Below are positions 16,477-24,724 of a stretch of DNA of 39,302 nucleotides, piece by piece; the stretch's first letter is position 1, and every line of letters begins with the position of its first letter. The stretch is from a virus, in the IMG/VR virus record IMGVR_UViG_3300049919_000071, positions 1-39,302 of that record; one strand, written 5' to 3'. The notes beneath the pieces are model-generated. The model made no database searches. It was given only the letters and a program-made list of their open reading frames with translations, and was not told where the DNA came from. A program made the position numbers and the translations under genes.

Positions 16477-17054
16477 TAGATACCGAATACATTTATCTTG
16501 GTGAATAATTCGTAATTAGGTGGAGGCGATGAATACCACGCAGTATTGAAAGGCGAATAAGTTAGACCATAGTAATCAGGATATGTTGCCCGATTCTCAT
16601 ATAAGAACCTATGCAAGTCAAAGTTCCATTCTACCATCTGATTCCATGCTGCAACCATCTTAGCCTTAGAGGCTGCACGAGTGCCGTTCTCATTGGCACT
16701 CATGCTCTCGCCTCCAACGCCTTGTGTCTGCGACACGTTGTAATCCATTATCCGATAGTAAACATAATTCGCAATCGGGCTTTCTCCAACACCTGCAAGC
16801 CCCTTCCATTCATACGTAAGGTCATCGTCTCCGGTGTATGTACTACCGTCTCTGATGTCCTCGTAATCTTGGTCGAGTGACGCGATACCTGCAACGTACA
16901 ACACATACAAGTCGTACCCTAAGATACGCTTCAAATACTCCTCCTCATACTTCGTTATAAACGTAGTTAGCTGAGTAGCACTCGCACTTGTGCCTGTCAC
17001 GTTGGGTAACATGATGTCACCTACGAAATTTGCCGATGTGATTATGTTTGGCAT
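16476..17054 (-). CDS. Head-tail connector (DUF6712-like position)
   Basis: A 192-residue, mostly helical product (MPNIITSANFVGDIMLPNVT) with ANYVYYRIMDYNVSQTQGVG and WNQMVEWNFDLHRFLYENR. Helical proteins of this size directly after the capsid gene act as the connector adaptor of siphoviruses. From memory, sequences like this are common in Bacteroidota phages. It overlaps both neighbours by one base or a few. Confidence 0.55.
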   Translation of the reverse strand: MPNIITSANFVGDIMLPNVTGTSASATQLTTFITKYEEEYLKRILGYDLYVLYVAGIASLDQDYEDIRDGSTYTGDDDLTYEWKGLAGVGESPIANYVYYRIMDYNVSQTQGVGGESMSANENGTRAASKAKMVAAWNQMVEWNFDLHRFLYENRATYPDYYGLTYSPFNTAWYSSPPPNYELFTKINVFGI

Positions 17055-17224
17055 TACTTCTTAGTTTTTACTACCTTTTCGCTTGGTTCTTCTTGTGTTA
17101 CCTTACCTTCTACATACTCAGCGATACCTGCTTTCACAAGCGTTGCTGCTTTGTATTCTGGTAATTCAACTACTTGTCCAACCTTGTAGCGAAGTGTAAA
17201 TCCTGTGATCTTTACTTTTTTCAT
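17054..17224 (-). CDS. 56-residue protein after the capsid gene
   Basis: A short gene in the gap between the capsid and connector genes, starting MKKVKITGFTLRYKVGQVVE and ending EKVVKTKK. The pattern (a strand, GQVVELPEYKAATLVKAGIAEYV, then a charged tail) resembles small phage head proteins of the type found beside connectors. Its stop overlaps the next start (TAATG). Function unknown, presence well supported by spacing. Confidence 0.65.
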   Translation of the reverse strand: MKKVKITGFTLRYKVGQVVELPEYKAATLVKAGIAEYVEGKVTQEEPSEKVVKTKK

Positions 17225-17237
17225 TACTTATTATTTA

Positions 17238-18488
17238 TTATGTTGCTGCGGTCATGTAAGCTACTGATGTGGACAAGTCACCATATAAGAACGCTGTTTT
17301 ATCGTTGTCCTTAACATAGTAATGGAAACGACCCTCGCCTCTGAAAGTTCGGAGGTTGTTGATGAAGTCGGCTGTCTCCCATCCTGCTTCTACAATCAAA
17401 TCTTTGTATATACTTACATTCAACTTGTTAATGTCACACACAATGTACTTATCATCTGCAACGGCATTGCTTGAATAGATGTTCATTCCGTTGAATGACA
17501 TCATCGTTGGCGTAACAAGTACAGGCTGAGTATATGTAGCATCGGCATTCTTAACCATGTTCATTGTAGCGAAAATAGTAGGTGTTACAAACACTGTATT
17601 CGCCTGATGATTCCCTTGCTCAATAGTTGCCTTTGCTGCTGTCAATACATCCCAAATTGTAGCTTGCTTTGCAAGTGTGAAGTAATCAAGGAAATCGGCA
17701 TCAACTTCTGTGTAATTCCCTGTCATAGTTGATGTGATGTAGGTGTAGATATTACCACTAACGGCAATACGTACACGACTAATCAATTCATCCGCAACAG
17801 CCTGTGCCATGAAGTCAATATCATCCAACATTTCATCCGAAATCTTCGTGTAAGCTGCAACCTTAACGGCTGAGCTGACTGATACCTTGTAGTCAGCGTC
17901 AATTGCTGGCTTACCTGCACCTTCCGCGACCGTAGCTGCTGTACCGTCTGGCGAAACTTGATCTACATACGCGATACGTGCGCTGTTAGATGAACTTACG
18001 AAAGGCACATCAAGGAATGTAGCAGGATTTCTACGTGCAGGATTATAACCGGGTGTCATTACAGGTGTAGGTAACAATTGATAAGTACCTGTAACATTGT
18101 TGCTACCTGTACCAACCAACATCGTACCTGCTGCTTTAATAGCCATTTGAAAAGGTGCTGATTTATTCACGAAGCCTTTGAATTTGTCCTCGTTACTCAA
18201 CATCATGTCCTTAACCTGCTCATAGATGCTCTTGTTAGTGGCATCCGCAGGCTTAACCGCTTTTAATTCCGCGATAATCATACCTTGTGCCTCCAAGATG
18301 GTATTTAACTTGTCCATTTTCTCATGGATATCATCGGCATTCTTCAATTCGCCCTTTAAGGCTTTGAAATCTTCTTTGAGTGACTTCAACTCGTCTTTTA
18401 CTTCTGTGTCAAGTGCGAAACCCTTAGTTATTTCCTTAAACTTGGTTTCGATCTGCAATAACACATCTTCCGTTTTAATCGGTTCCAT
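17238..18488 (-). CDS. HK97-fold major capsid protein 1, with delta domain
   Basis: A 416-residue product. Residues 1-105 are charged and helical (LKSLKEDFKALKGELKNAD), the scaffold-like delta domain that is removed by the prohead protease. The capsid part starts near KAAGTML (118-124) and carries AEGAGKPAIDADYKVS and TKISDEMLDDIDFMAQAVAD, typical of HK97 P- and E-loop regions, ending with VSIYKDLIVEAGWETADFIN. It is a clear paralogue of the 309-residue protein at 19181-20110. The pair flanks the protease. Likely the principal shell protein. Confidence 0.88.
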   Translation of the reverse strand: MEPIKTEDVLLQIETKFKEITKGFALDTEVKDELKSLKEDFKALKGELKNADDIHEKMDKLNTILEAQGMIIAELKAVKPADATNKSIYEQVKDMMLSNEDKFKGFVNKSAPFQMAIKAAGTMLVGTGSNNVTGTYQLLPTPVMTPGYNPARRNPATFLDVPFVSSSNSARIAYVDQVSPDGTAATVAEGAGKPAIDADYKVSVSSAVKVAAYTKISDEMLDDIDFMAQAVADELISRVRIAVSGNIYTYITSTMTGNYTEVDADFLDYFTLAKQATIWDVLTAAKATIEQGNHQANTVFVTPTIFATMNMVKNADATYTQPVLVTPTMMSFNGMNIYSSNAVADDKYIVCDINKLNVSIYKDLIVEAGWETADFINNLRTFRGEGRFHYYVKDNDKTAFLYGDLSTSVAYMTAAT

Positions 18489-18491
18489 GTT

Positions 18492-19181
18492 TTATTTGTT
18501 TAAATTGTTTATAATATAATTCCAATCAATTTCCTTCTTCGGCTCATTGCGAGTGACCTTCTTAATCGGCTCGACTTCCATGAGTGAAATATGTTTGCTT
18601 ATTAATTGCCTAATCTTGTACTGCTCCTCGTATGGTATATGCTTTAACGCAAGTTCTGTCTCCCTACGTAATTGCTCAACCTCTGATTCAATCTGTTCTG
18701 CCTTGAATCCTGTAAACGGTGTATTCTCATTCGCTCCCATCGTTACAACGCTACCCTCGAACAATTCTAATTCCTTGATAAAGTAAGTGTCCTCGTCCTT
18801 GCTGTAATCTATCTTGTCGGCTATGTATCTGAATCCAATAGAGTGTTGATTCAACGTTCCTGACTTGTATTGTACAAGTACATCATTAGCAAGCGGTATG
18901 TTATCCAACTCTGCCTCGAAGTATAACCCTTTCTCATCCTCTACCAACAACTTGAACTGCCCTAAAGGACGGCTCATGTCATGATGATACACGTAGGCAA
19001 TCTTTCGTGCTGTGGAACTCCCTACTCCACGATCTTTCAGGCTCTTAGTGAATGCACCTTTTACTATAACATCACTGTCAGAATCCTTGTTGCCAAATGC
19101 CGCAAGATACCCTGATACCTTTCGGCTGTTCACCTCTATTTGTGATTCCCATGCTTTGTAATATACTGGTCTGTTTCTCAT
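18492..19181 (-). CDS. Prohead protease, HK97 / U35 family
   Basis: A 229-residue product with the family signatures: GYLAAFGNKDSDSDVIVKGAF (24-44), the catalytic histidine in YVYHHD (His66 or His67), and the catalytic serine in NQHSIGF (Ser114), followed by the EGSVVTMGANENT strand. The C-terminal 70 residues are helical and charged. It cleaves the delta domain from capsid subunits during maturation. It starts in a TAATG overlap with the upstream capsid paralogue and lies 3 bases before the second. Confidence 0.9.
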   Translation of the reverse strand: MRNRPVYYKAWESQIEVNSRKVSGYLAAFGNKDSDSDVIVKGAFTKSLKDRGVGSSTARKIAYVYHHDMSRPLGQFKLLVEDEKGLYFEAELDNIPLANDVLVQYKSGTLNQHSIGFRYIADKIDYSKDEDTYFIKELELFEGSVVTMGANENTPFTGFKAEQIESEVEQLRRETELALKHIPYEEQYKIRQLISKHISLMEVEPIKKVTRNEPKKEIDWNYIINNLNK

Positions 19182-20110
19182 TAGAATCGAGTTATTGCGT
19201 TAGATAATGAATCCTTATAGTATGCGTTCAAGCACTCACCTGCCACGTTCCACGCAACTCTTGTTTCAGCTCTTACCGTTACAAGATTGTTGATGAAATC
19301 CGCTGATGCACCACCAATTGATACCTCAATATCCTTGTACACGTACAATGGAAACATAGAACTATCAATGGCATGGATATTACCTGCTGTTACCGCAGCG
19401 CATGGCTCAATGTTGATATTCGGCTTATTAAGAAAAGAAATGTTCTGAGCGAATCCTGTACCTGCCATGCTGTACATCTTCGAGTAGTCAGGGTCATTGA
19501 GTAAAAACAAGTTCATGTTGTACCCTTTTAGTAACTTCATGCCTGAGTAAATCGGAGGCAAACATTCAAGGGCTACCGTTGCATTAGTTCCTGCAGTTAG
19601 TGCGCTACTCAGCACACCTGTTGCAGCTACAATAGCCGCAAGATAATCAGTTGCTATCTTATTCTTAATTCGCCTTGTAAGCGTAGAACGAATTACCGCA
19701 TCCATGTACCCAATGTCATCTAACATCTCCTCAGATACCTTGATATATGCGGCATACTTCGTAAAGGCTTTCTGAGTAACATTCAAGTCGAAATCTACTT
19801 GCTCCTTACCTGCACCTTCCGAAACACTCGCAAACGTACCGTCATCATCATCACTTACCTGATTCACGATTGCCAAAGAATGTGATTGGCATGGAATTAT
19901 CGGAAAGTAATCTAGCAATGACTGTGCATAGCTATTCGCTATCGGTATCATCGGCATCAACTGTGGGTCAACCCTTGTCGATGTCTCCCCTGTAATGTTA
20001 GCAAGTAACATCGTACCTGCTGCCTTGAAAGCTACCTGACCAACTTTATTCTCTTTAATAGCGGTTAACGCATCTTTATGGTCGGCTAAATTTTTAATTA
20101 TTGTTTCCAT
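19181..20110 (-). CDS. HK97-fold major capsid protein 2, without delta domain
   Basis: A 309-residue paralogue of the 416-residue capsid protein. KAAGTML lies at 29-35 instead of 118-124, so about 90 residues of delta domain are missing. Shared blocks include NQVSDDDDGTFASVSEGAGK, IKVSEEMLDDIGYMD and VYKDIEVSIGGASADFINNL (the counterpart of SIYKDLIVEAGWETADFINN). The short N-terminus (METIIKNLADHKDALTAIKE) may be a remnant tag. Both genes lie in the head operon. It could be a minor or vertex capsid protein, or a shell subunit mixed with the first. Confidence 0.85.
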   Translation of the reverse strand: METIIKNLADHKDALTAIKENKVGQVAFKAAGTMLLANITGETSTRVDPQLMPMIPIANSYAQSLLDYFPIIPCQSHSLAIVNQVSDDDDGTFASVSEGAGKEQVDFDLNVTQKAFTKYAAYIKVSEEMLDDIGYMDAVIRSTLTRRIKNKIATDYLAAIVAATGVLSSALTAGTNATVALECLPPIYSGMKLLKGYNMNLFLLNDPDYSKMYSMAGTGFAQNISFLNKPNINIEPCAAVTAGNIHAIDSSMFPLYVYKDIEVSIGGASADFINNLVTVRAETRVAWNVAGECLNAYYKDSLSNAITRF

Positions 20111-20122
20111 CTTCTTTTATTT

Positions 20123-21556
20123 TTATGTATTCGCATTTGTAGCACCTTCAACGCCTGCATTCTCTCCGTTGGTATCTCCCTGATACCCCTGACCATTCGC
20201 AGGATTGGATTGCTTGCCGTTTTCAATGCTTTGTTCAAAAATCTTTCTGTATTCCTCCGGTAACTGATACACATACAAGTCCATACCGTCCTTAGTATCT
20301 TGACCTAACGCCAACTTCATCTCATTCCACGTTATCACACCATTCATAAACTCATAAATCACCGCAAGACCCATTTCCCTTCGTACCTGCGCCCGCAACT
20401 TGGCATCCATTTGTACAATCGGTAACCAATCGTAGTCGTAGCATATCTTCACCCCAAAAGATTCAGTTTTCAACATCTCATTCTCTTGTTCACTAAAATG
20501 CTCAGCTTCAGGAACCGTTGTATTCTGAATAAATCCACGTTCCGCATTCTGTTGGTTACTATATGTCGTACCCTTGCCATTTGCAAGCAATACAGCAGGG
20601 TAACTAAACGCATCAGCTATTGCAGTAACATCACTATCCAACATTTCCAACAACTGCATCTCGGCAATGCTCATACCCATACGCTGATAGGTAACCGATG
20701 CCGTTGTGATGTATAACTTACGCTGACCCTTCAATATTCCGTACTTCATCCATTGGTCGTGTAATTCTTGCTTCTGTGCCTCCGTCATCGAAACGCTCGA
20801 AAGATTGTTAGCCGAATTATCCGACAATATCCCCAACGCTCCGTATTCCTCCGCTATCGTCCCCCTACTTTCGTAATTCTTTATAATATTACCTATCGGG
20901 TATTTCAACGACACCAACTTACTATCAGGTAGCGTCAAATTGGACAAATACATATCCATCGAAGTAAATATATATACCGAACTCTTGTCGATCACAGTCG
21001 TTTCACCGTCATACTTCATTTCAATAGATTCTACCGAATCCATACGGTTCTTAGTCTTTAAATACCTGCTATTTGTTACTATCTTCAGGAAGGGTGGAGG
21101 CAAAATCCACAACTGCCATGCGTCAGGCTGTTGCTCATACCCCACAGGCTTAATCGACATGACAGGGCAAAAACCATAAGCCTCAACATAGCTATATAGC
21201 ATTGATCTATACTGCCTACCTGTTTGTAATGGATTAGGCTTTCTTAATAACTTCTCCCATGCCTTATGCCTACCACGAACATACCTATCCGTATTGAAAT
21301 TCAATACCTCTGGCTTGCCGTTTATAAAAGATTTTGCCTTACGACTTATGATAGTCTGTAACGGTGGACACTGCTGTAATAATGATGAAATATTCTCCTG
21401 ATTCGCCCTCGTCCACATAGTCCGATTGCCAACCTCGAAAAATTCAGCCCCTATGAAGTGGCTCGCTCCGTCTTGAAAAGTCTGATTCTTGGAAACAGTT
21501 TTACCCCCGAAAATCGGAGGCACAAATGACTTTAATAAGTCCTGAATCTTTGCCAA
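20123..21556 (-). CDS. Portal protein, HK97 type
   Basis: A 477-residue product matching the HK97-like portal family: an N-terminal clip-proximal region (FINGKPEVLNFNTDRYVRG), SYVEAYGFCPVMSI, the wing (WQLWILPPPFLKIV), then ESRGTIAEEYGALGI, TASVTYQRMGMSIAEMQLLE and AFSYPAVLLANGKGTTYSN, a highly typical portal segment. The last 40 residues are Gly/Asn-rich and flexible. It forms the ring through which DNA enters. It follows a 120-base leader with a promoter candidate. Confidence 0.9.
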   Translation of the reverse strand: MAKIQDLLKSFVPPIFGGKTVSKNQTFQDGASHFIGAEFFEVGNRTMWTRANQENISSLLQQCPPLQTIISRKAKSFINGKPEVLNFNTDRYVRGRHKAWEKLLRKPNPLQTGRQYRSMLYSYVEAYGFCPVMSIKPVGYEQQPDAWQLWILPPPFLKIVTNSRYLKTKNRMDSVESIEMKYDGETTVIDKSSVYIFTSMDMYLSNLTLPDSKLVSLKYPIGNIIKNYESRGTIAEEYGALGILSDNSANNLSSVSMTEAQKQELHDQWMKYGILKGQRKLYITTASVTYQRMGMSIAEMQLLEMLDSDVTAIADAFSYPAVLLANGKGTTYSNQQNAERGFIQNTTVPEAEHFSEQENEMLKTESFGVKICYDYDWLPIVQMDAKLRAQVRREMGLAVIYEFMNGVITWNEMKLALGQDTKDGMDLYVYQLPEEYRKIFEQSIENGKQSNPANGQGYQGDTNGENAGVEGATNANT

Positions 21557-21644
21557 CCTTCTTATTTTACCCCTAGAGCCTCATGCCTGCTTTACAGCGG
21601 TACTTTGCGGTACTAAGGACGGTTAACGATAATAATATCGCTTA

Positions 21645-21675
21645 CAAAGATATGTTTAAAAAATTATAATTGAAA
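21645..21675 (-). promoter_or_regulatory. Possible promoter before the portal gene
   Basis: On the minus strand TATCTTTG (21645-21652) fits TAnnTTTG, with a T-rich stretch about 20 bases upstream instead of a full TTTG. The leader between it and the portal ATG contains a direct repeat, AGTACCGC twice within about 20 bases (near 21598-21617). It would allow extra transcription of the head genes. Confidence 0.45.
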
Positions 21676-21683
21676 AAAGATAT

Positions 21684-22058
21684 TCACACCTTAGTCTTTA
21701 ATTCCTCCCCTGTCAAGGCGAAGTATAGGTTTTGGAGTTGGTGGACAGATGTAAATACATTTGGATAATATGGAATAGTCCAACCATTTGAACCTTCCCA
21801 CAATTCAACCTTAAGACCTTCACTATCTTTCTTTTCATATACTACCTCTGAACCTGTTGCCCTATAACCATTATTCACGTCTACAAACCCACACTTCACC
21901 AACCATTCTTCGGTGAGAGGGATGGGGGTATAATCTTTGCATCTATTGGATATAGCAACAAAATCTTCCAATGTAATCACGGTTAACTTTCTTGGATTAG
22001 ACCTATCAAAGTTATCTAAAACCAAATTCCCTATCCTTAACTCATTCTGATGTATCAT
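21684..22058 (-). CDS. Conserved Bacteroidota phage protein of unknown function
   Basis: A 124-residue product with the pattern LRIGNLVLDN near the N-terminus, IPLTEEWLVKCGFV at about 46-59 and SVHQLQNLYFALTGEEL at the C-terminus. I recognise this pattern as a frequent hypothetical protein in Bacteroidota phages and prophages; no function is known. It overlaps the start of the next gene upstream by 4 bases and sits between terminase and portal genes. Confidence 0.7.
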   Translation of the reverse strand: MIHQNELRIGNLVLDNFDRSNPRKLTVITLEDFVAISNRCKDYTPIPLTEEWLVKCGFVDVNNGYRATGSEVVYEKKDSEGLKVELWEGSNGWTIPYYPNVFTSVHQLQNLYFALTGEELKTKV

Positions 22059-22273
22059 ATCCTATCCCCATATTTATCAATCCTACCTTCGTCTGTTTTC
22101 ACTTTCACTTCATCAAGTGTGGTAGGGCCATACCCGCCATACTGCGACCGCTTGTTATTCATCGGCACTGCTTTATCTAATTCAATCATCCTATCGCGCA
22201 AGTCTGTGACCGAACCAAACATTTGAATCCAATCCTGCGTTACTGTGTCGGTGGTTACTTCTTCCTGCTGCAT
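22055..22273 (-). CDS. Small hypothetical protein
   Basis: A 72-residue product (MQQEEVTTDTVTQDWIQMFG) with a helix (SVTDLRDRMIELDKAVPM) and a Gly/Tyr-rich linker. It overlaps the upstream lipoprotein gene by 19 bases and the downstream gene by 4. No family recognised. Confidence 0.55.
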   Translation of the reverse strand: MQQEEVTTDTVTQDWIQMFGSVTDLRDRMIELDKAVPMNNKRSQYGGYGPTTLDEVKVKTDEGRIDKYGDRI

Positions 22274-22464
22274 ACCGGATAATATGAAGGGTTACTAATC
22301 CGTACCGTCAACGCCCAATTCGGAACGTCCTCACCACATCTTTCCTCCTGCTCAACTACCCGACCATACTTAACCCATTGACACGTATAACACGGCACTT
22401 CCTCCTTCTTGCAGGAACTCATTAGCCCACTAAGCAGGGCTATCGCTATGATTATTCGTTTCAT
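22255..22464 (-). CDS. Small lipoprotein
   Basis: A 69-residue product with a signal peptide and lipobox (MKRIIIAIALLSGLMSSC, Cys at 18). The mature part is Cys-rich: CYTCQW, EERCGED and PVCSRKK, three to four further cysteines that could form disulphides. A lipidated phage protein between terminase and portal may act in superinfection exclusion or envelope modification. This is an inference from topology. Confidence 0.65.
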   Translation of the reverse strand: MKRIIIAIALLSGLMSSCKKEEVPCYTCQWVKYGRVVEQEERCGEDVPNWALTVRISNPSYYPVCSRKK

Positions 22465-22475
22465 AATTCTGATCT

Positions 22476-22767
22476 TTATTTTAAGATATTTATTATCACA
22501 GTACCAATTGTAAATCCAATTGCAAAGGCAAGTATAAAACTTAAAACTTTACCCGTCAGGTTCATCAATACCTGATTAAGTCTGACTGGATCTTTGTACT
22601 CACAATAACAATAATTCCCTACTTCCATTACATTCTTGCGCGGCTTGCTAACCACCAAGTCAAACTCAGCCAACGCCTTATTAGCAATAGCTTCACCACC
22701 CCGCAAAGTAAGCCTTCACCCAAAGGTACTCCCTTATGTCCATTGTCGGTATAGATTTATCTTCCAT
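22476..22767 (-). pseudogene. Small membrane protein gene with an apparent +1 frameshift
   Basis: From the ATG at 22767 (or 22743) the frame reads MDIREYLWVKAYFAG and then stops at a TGA. One base further, the frame continues GEAIANKALAEFDLVVSKPR and ends with a membrane helix (LSFILAFAIGFTIGTVIINI). Skipping one G in the GGGG run joins both parts into a smooth small phage protein of about 90-97 residues with the common opening WVKAY...AIANKALAEF. So this is either a sequencing indel, a real disruption, or a frameshift. The promoter at 22772-22802 lies 4 bases before the first ATG. Confidence 0.6.
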
Positions 22768-22771
22768 TCAG

Positions 22772-22802
22772 CAAATATATACCTATTTAACTATTTCACA
22801 AA
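22772..22802 (-). promoter_or_regulatory. Promoter TTTG-N19-TATATTTG, near-leaderless
   Basis: TTTG (22799-22802) and TATATTTG (22772-22779) are 19 bases apart on the minus strand, a full consensus match. The ATG at 22767 begins only 4 bases after the -7 box, so the transcript would start close to or at the start codon. It lies at the very end of the terminase gene. Confidence 0.7.
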
Positions 22803-22803
22803 A

Positions 22804-24723
22804 CTATTTCAAAGAAAATTTCCCCCTCTGATTCCTATGACTGAAAATCGCCATCGTCGCAGCGTCAATACAATTATGAACAAGTACACCATTAGCAAAG
22901 TACTCATGCGCGCCTTCTACCATAATGTCATAAACTGGCAATGTTCCTATCCGTTCCACGCCTACCGAATCCACCACACACTTTACTGCAATACCTAGTC
23001 CTATTCGATCTGTCGGTAAGATACTCCTTTTTGCAATGCTCGCAGGTAGCAACTTTCTTATTATCTGTCCTCCGATAGTTGTATTTCCTACTGCACGCAC
23101 CACCACAGAACCCATGTACCGCATTCTTCTTAGTAAATTCAACGCCACACATCCTACATAATGCATTGCCATATTCCCTATTCCCAAATCCTTGCTTGAT
23201 AGCGTGTTGCTTATGCCACTCAATCCCCTCCGCTGACTTGTGCCACTAGAGGTAGTAGGTCTTACCATTAAACTGCTGTGAAGGTAAACCTCCATCCCCG
23301 ATCGTAATTCTTCTATCGCTATCCATCCTTTGTTAGTTTTAATCTTGTGATCTGATGTACACTCCAAAGATACTAATAACCTACCTACCCGAATCGAATA
23401 CTTATTAACTACCTTAACGCCATTGTTAAAATTATTTACCACCCTCCTCCTACCATACGATGTCATAACAAAATCACCTTTCTTAATATCCTCAATACTC
23501 AATTCGCCATCATCCGTCATAACCTTAGTCCACCCTACAAAACAGTGGTCATTACCCTTGTGTATCTTGTTCGTCTCACTACCATCAATCTCCACAAAAC
23601 GATACTTCCCTAACTCATCCTTCAAATGAACACTCCGCCGCGTGTATTTCACCTCGTACTGCTTCACATACAACACCCGATTCAATTCCGCACCTCCACC
23701 CTTCTCCGCAGCTATCGCCCTAATACCCTCCCTTCGCATTCCCAATACCAACTCCTTATCATGGTCACAGTACACAGGCAAATCACCAGAATACCCCGCA
23801 TCACGCATCAACACCGCCAACACCGATGGCGCAATACCGGGATGATAAGCAACCTCATCAACCACGTAACTACCATCCCTCATAACCGCAACCCTTACAC
23901 AAGTAGTCGGGTCAACCGTATAGCCCCAATCACAACCCCATATCACCTCCAACACCCCCTCCACAGGCCAATCATCCACAACTCCCCAATAAAATACCAA
24001 CCCCTGTAACTTACCAGTCAAACCCCTAGCATATACCTTCCACAACTCCTTGTCCCGAATACTCTCAATCCTATCTCGCTGCTCATCAGGTAAATAAGGA
24101 TTGTGAACGTGCCACGACCGTATCATCTTCACACTCTTAAAAATTGTCTTATAGTCAACACCATCTACTAAAGCTTGCATATACTCCGCATTCTCCCTTA
24201 ATAAAATTTCATGTACCCAAAACTTAAACGTAGGGTTGTAATCCATATAAATCCGTACCTTAGTACGCATATACAACTCCCAAAAAATCCAATAATCTAT
24301 CCTCGTAGCCTCATTGATATAAATAATGTCATACTTCGCTCCCTTCGCCTGCTCCCTGTCCTCAAAACTCTTGAACTCCAAAAAACCACCACGTACACTC
24401 GTGTATATCCTGTCCTGTATGTTATATCCCCTTATATACCTCCTAATATGTGGATTCCTTACTATAATCTCCGCCGCTATCCGCATAACATCCTCCTTTA
24501 ACTTCGGAATAGTCGCACCTACTACCATTATCTGAATGTTGCGCTGTGTAACCAATAACACCAATAAAGCCTGCATCAAACTATAACTCTTCGATGAACT
24601 CGTGCCACCCTGATTCACTACAACAGTCTCCTTAGCCAACAAATTCGCATAATACAACGGCGATGGCTCCTGCTCAAATGGATGACGAACCAACTCCTTG
24701 ACCTCCAATTGCTCTGTACTCAT
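22804..24723 (-). CDS. terL: Terminase large subunit with in-frame intein
   Basis: A 639-residue precursor. Extein part: the ATPase has a Walker A-like loop (GGTSSSKSYS, 39-48) and Walker B (YDIIYINEAT, 131-140). The RNase H-like nuclease has WGCDWGYTVDPTT (Asp265) and YCDHDKE (Asp320). The third metal-binding aspartate is in CIDAATMAIF (Asp620). An intein from Cys394 to Asn617 interrupts NDH / CIDAA. After splicing the enzyme is about 415 residues, normal for this family. It cuts and pumps DNA into the prohead. It has its start 300 bases after the small terminase. Confidence 0.93.
   Translation of the reverse strand: MSTEQLEVKELVRHPFEQEPSPLYYANLLAKETVVVNQGGTSSSKSYSLMQALLVLLVTQRNIQIMVVGATIPKLKEDVMRIAAEIIVRNPHIRRYIRGYNIQDRIYTSVRGGFLEFKSFEDREQAKGAKYDIIYINEATRIDYWIFWELYMRTKVRIYMDYNPTFKFWVHEILLRENAEYMQALVDGVDYKTIFKSVKMIRSWHVHNPYLPDEQRDRIESIRDKELWKVYARGLTGKLQGLVFYWGVVDDWPVEGVLEVIWGCDWGYTVDPTTCVRVAVMRDGSYVVDEVAYHPGIAPSVLAVLMRDAGYSGDLPVYCDHDKELVLGMRREGIRAIAAEKGGGAELNRVLYVKQYEVKYTRRSVHLKDELGKYRFVEIDGSETNKIHKGNDHCFVGWTKVMTDDGELSIEDIKKGDFVMTSYGRRRVVNNFNNGVKVVNKYSIRVGRLLVSLECTSDHKIKTNKGWIAIEELRSGMEVYLHSSLMVRPTTSSGTSQRRGLSGISNTLSSKDLGIGNMAMHYVGCVALNLLRRMRYMGSVVVRAVGNTTIGGQIIRKLLPASIAKRSILPTDRIGLGIAVKCVVDSVGVERIGTLPVYDIMVEGAHEYFANGVLVHNCIDAATMAIFSHRNQRGKFSLK
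22873..23544 (-). other. Intein inside the large terminase (224 residues)
   Basis: Residues 394-617 of the precursor. Block A starts CFVGWTKVMTDDGELSIEDI. Block B is CTSDHKIKTNKGWIAIEEL. The C-terminal blocks F and G are PVYDIMVEGAHEYFANG and VLVHN followed by extein Cys. First residue Cys, penultimate His and last Asn, plus a Cys +1 nucleophile, are all present, so protein splicing looks functional. The linker between block B and block F (about residues 485-580) reads as low-quality sequence in this frame and is explained by the out-of-frame endonuclease relic. Confidence 0.9.
22928..23245 (-). pseudogene. Out-of-frame relic of a homing endonuclease inside the intein
   Basis: In another frame than the intein the same DNA reads WHKSAEGIEWHKQHAIKQGF, then two zinc-binding units (CRMCGVEF...CGGAC and CEHCKKEY...CSKVC). 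This is the usual C-terminal half of HNH homing endonucleases (WHxSxEGxxWHxxHA followed by CxxC...CxxxC pairs). The catalytic HNH half (HH, N, H) is absent, and an in-frame TAG lies just upstream at 23246-23248. So the nuclease has decayed while the splicing frame has stayed open. Confidence 0.7.
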
Positions 24724-24724
24724 A

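Noticed and set aside
22928-23152. Separate gene for a zinc-finger protein inside terL
   Set aside because: It starts at an internal Met within the relic and lacks the catalytic half; decay of an intein-borne endonuclease explains it better than an expressed gene.
23246-23248. In-frame TAG as evidence for stop-codon reassignment
   Set aside because: TAG clearly ends the tape-measure gene (10433) and the gene at 788, so it is a normal stop in this phage.
23626-24009. Plus-strand ORFs inside the terminase gene
   Set aside because: They are antisense shadows rich in Pro, His and Arg, with no recognisable features.
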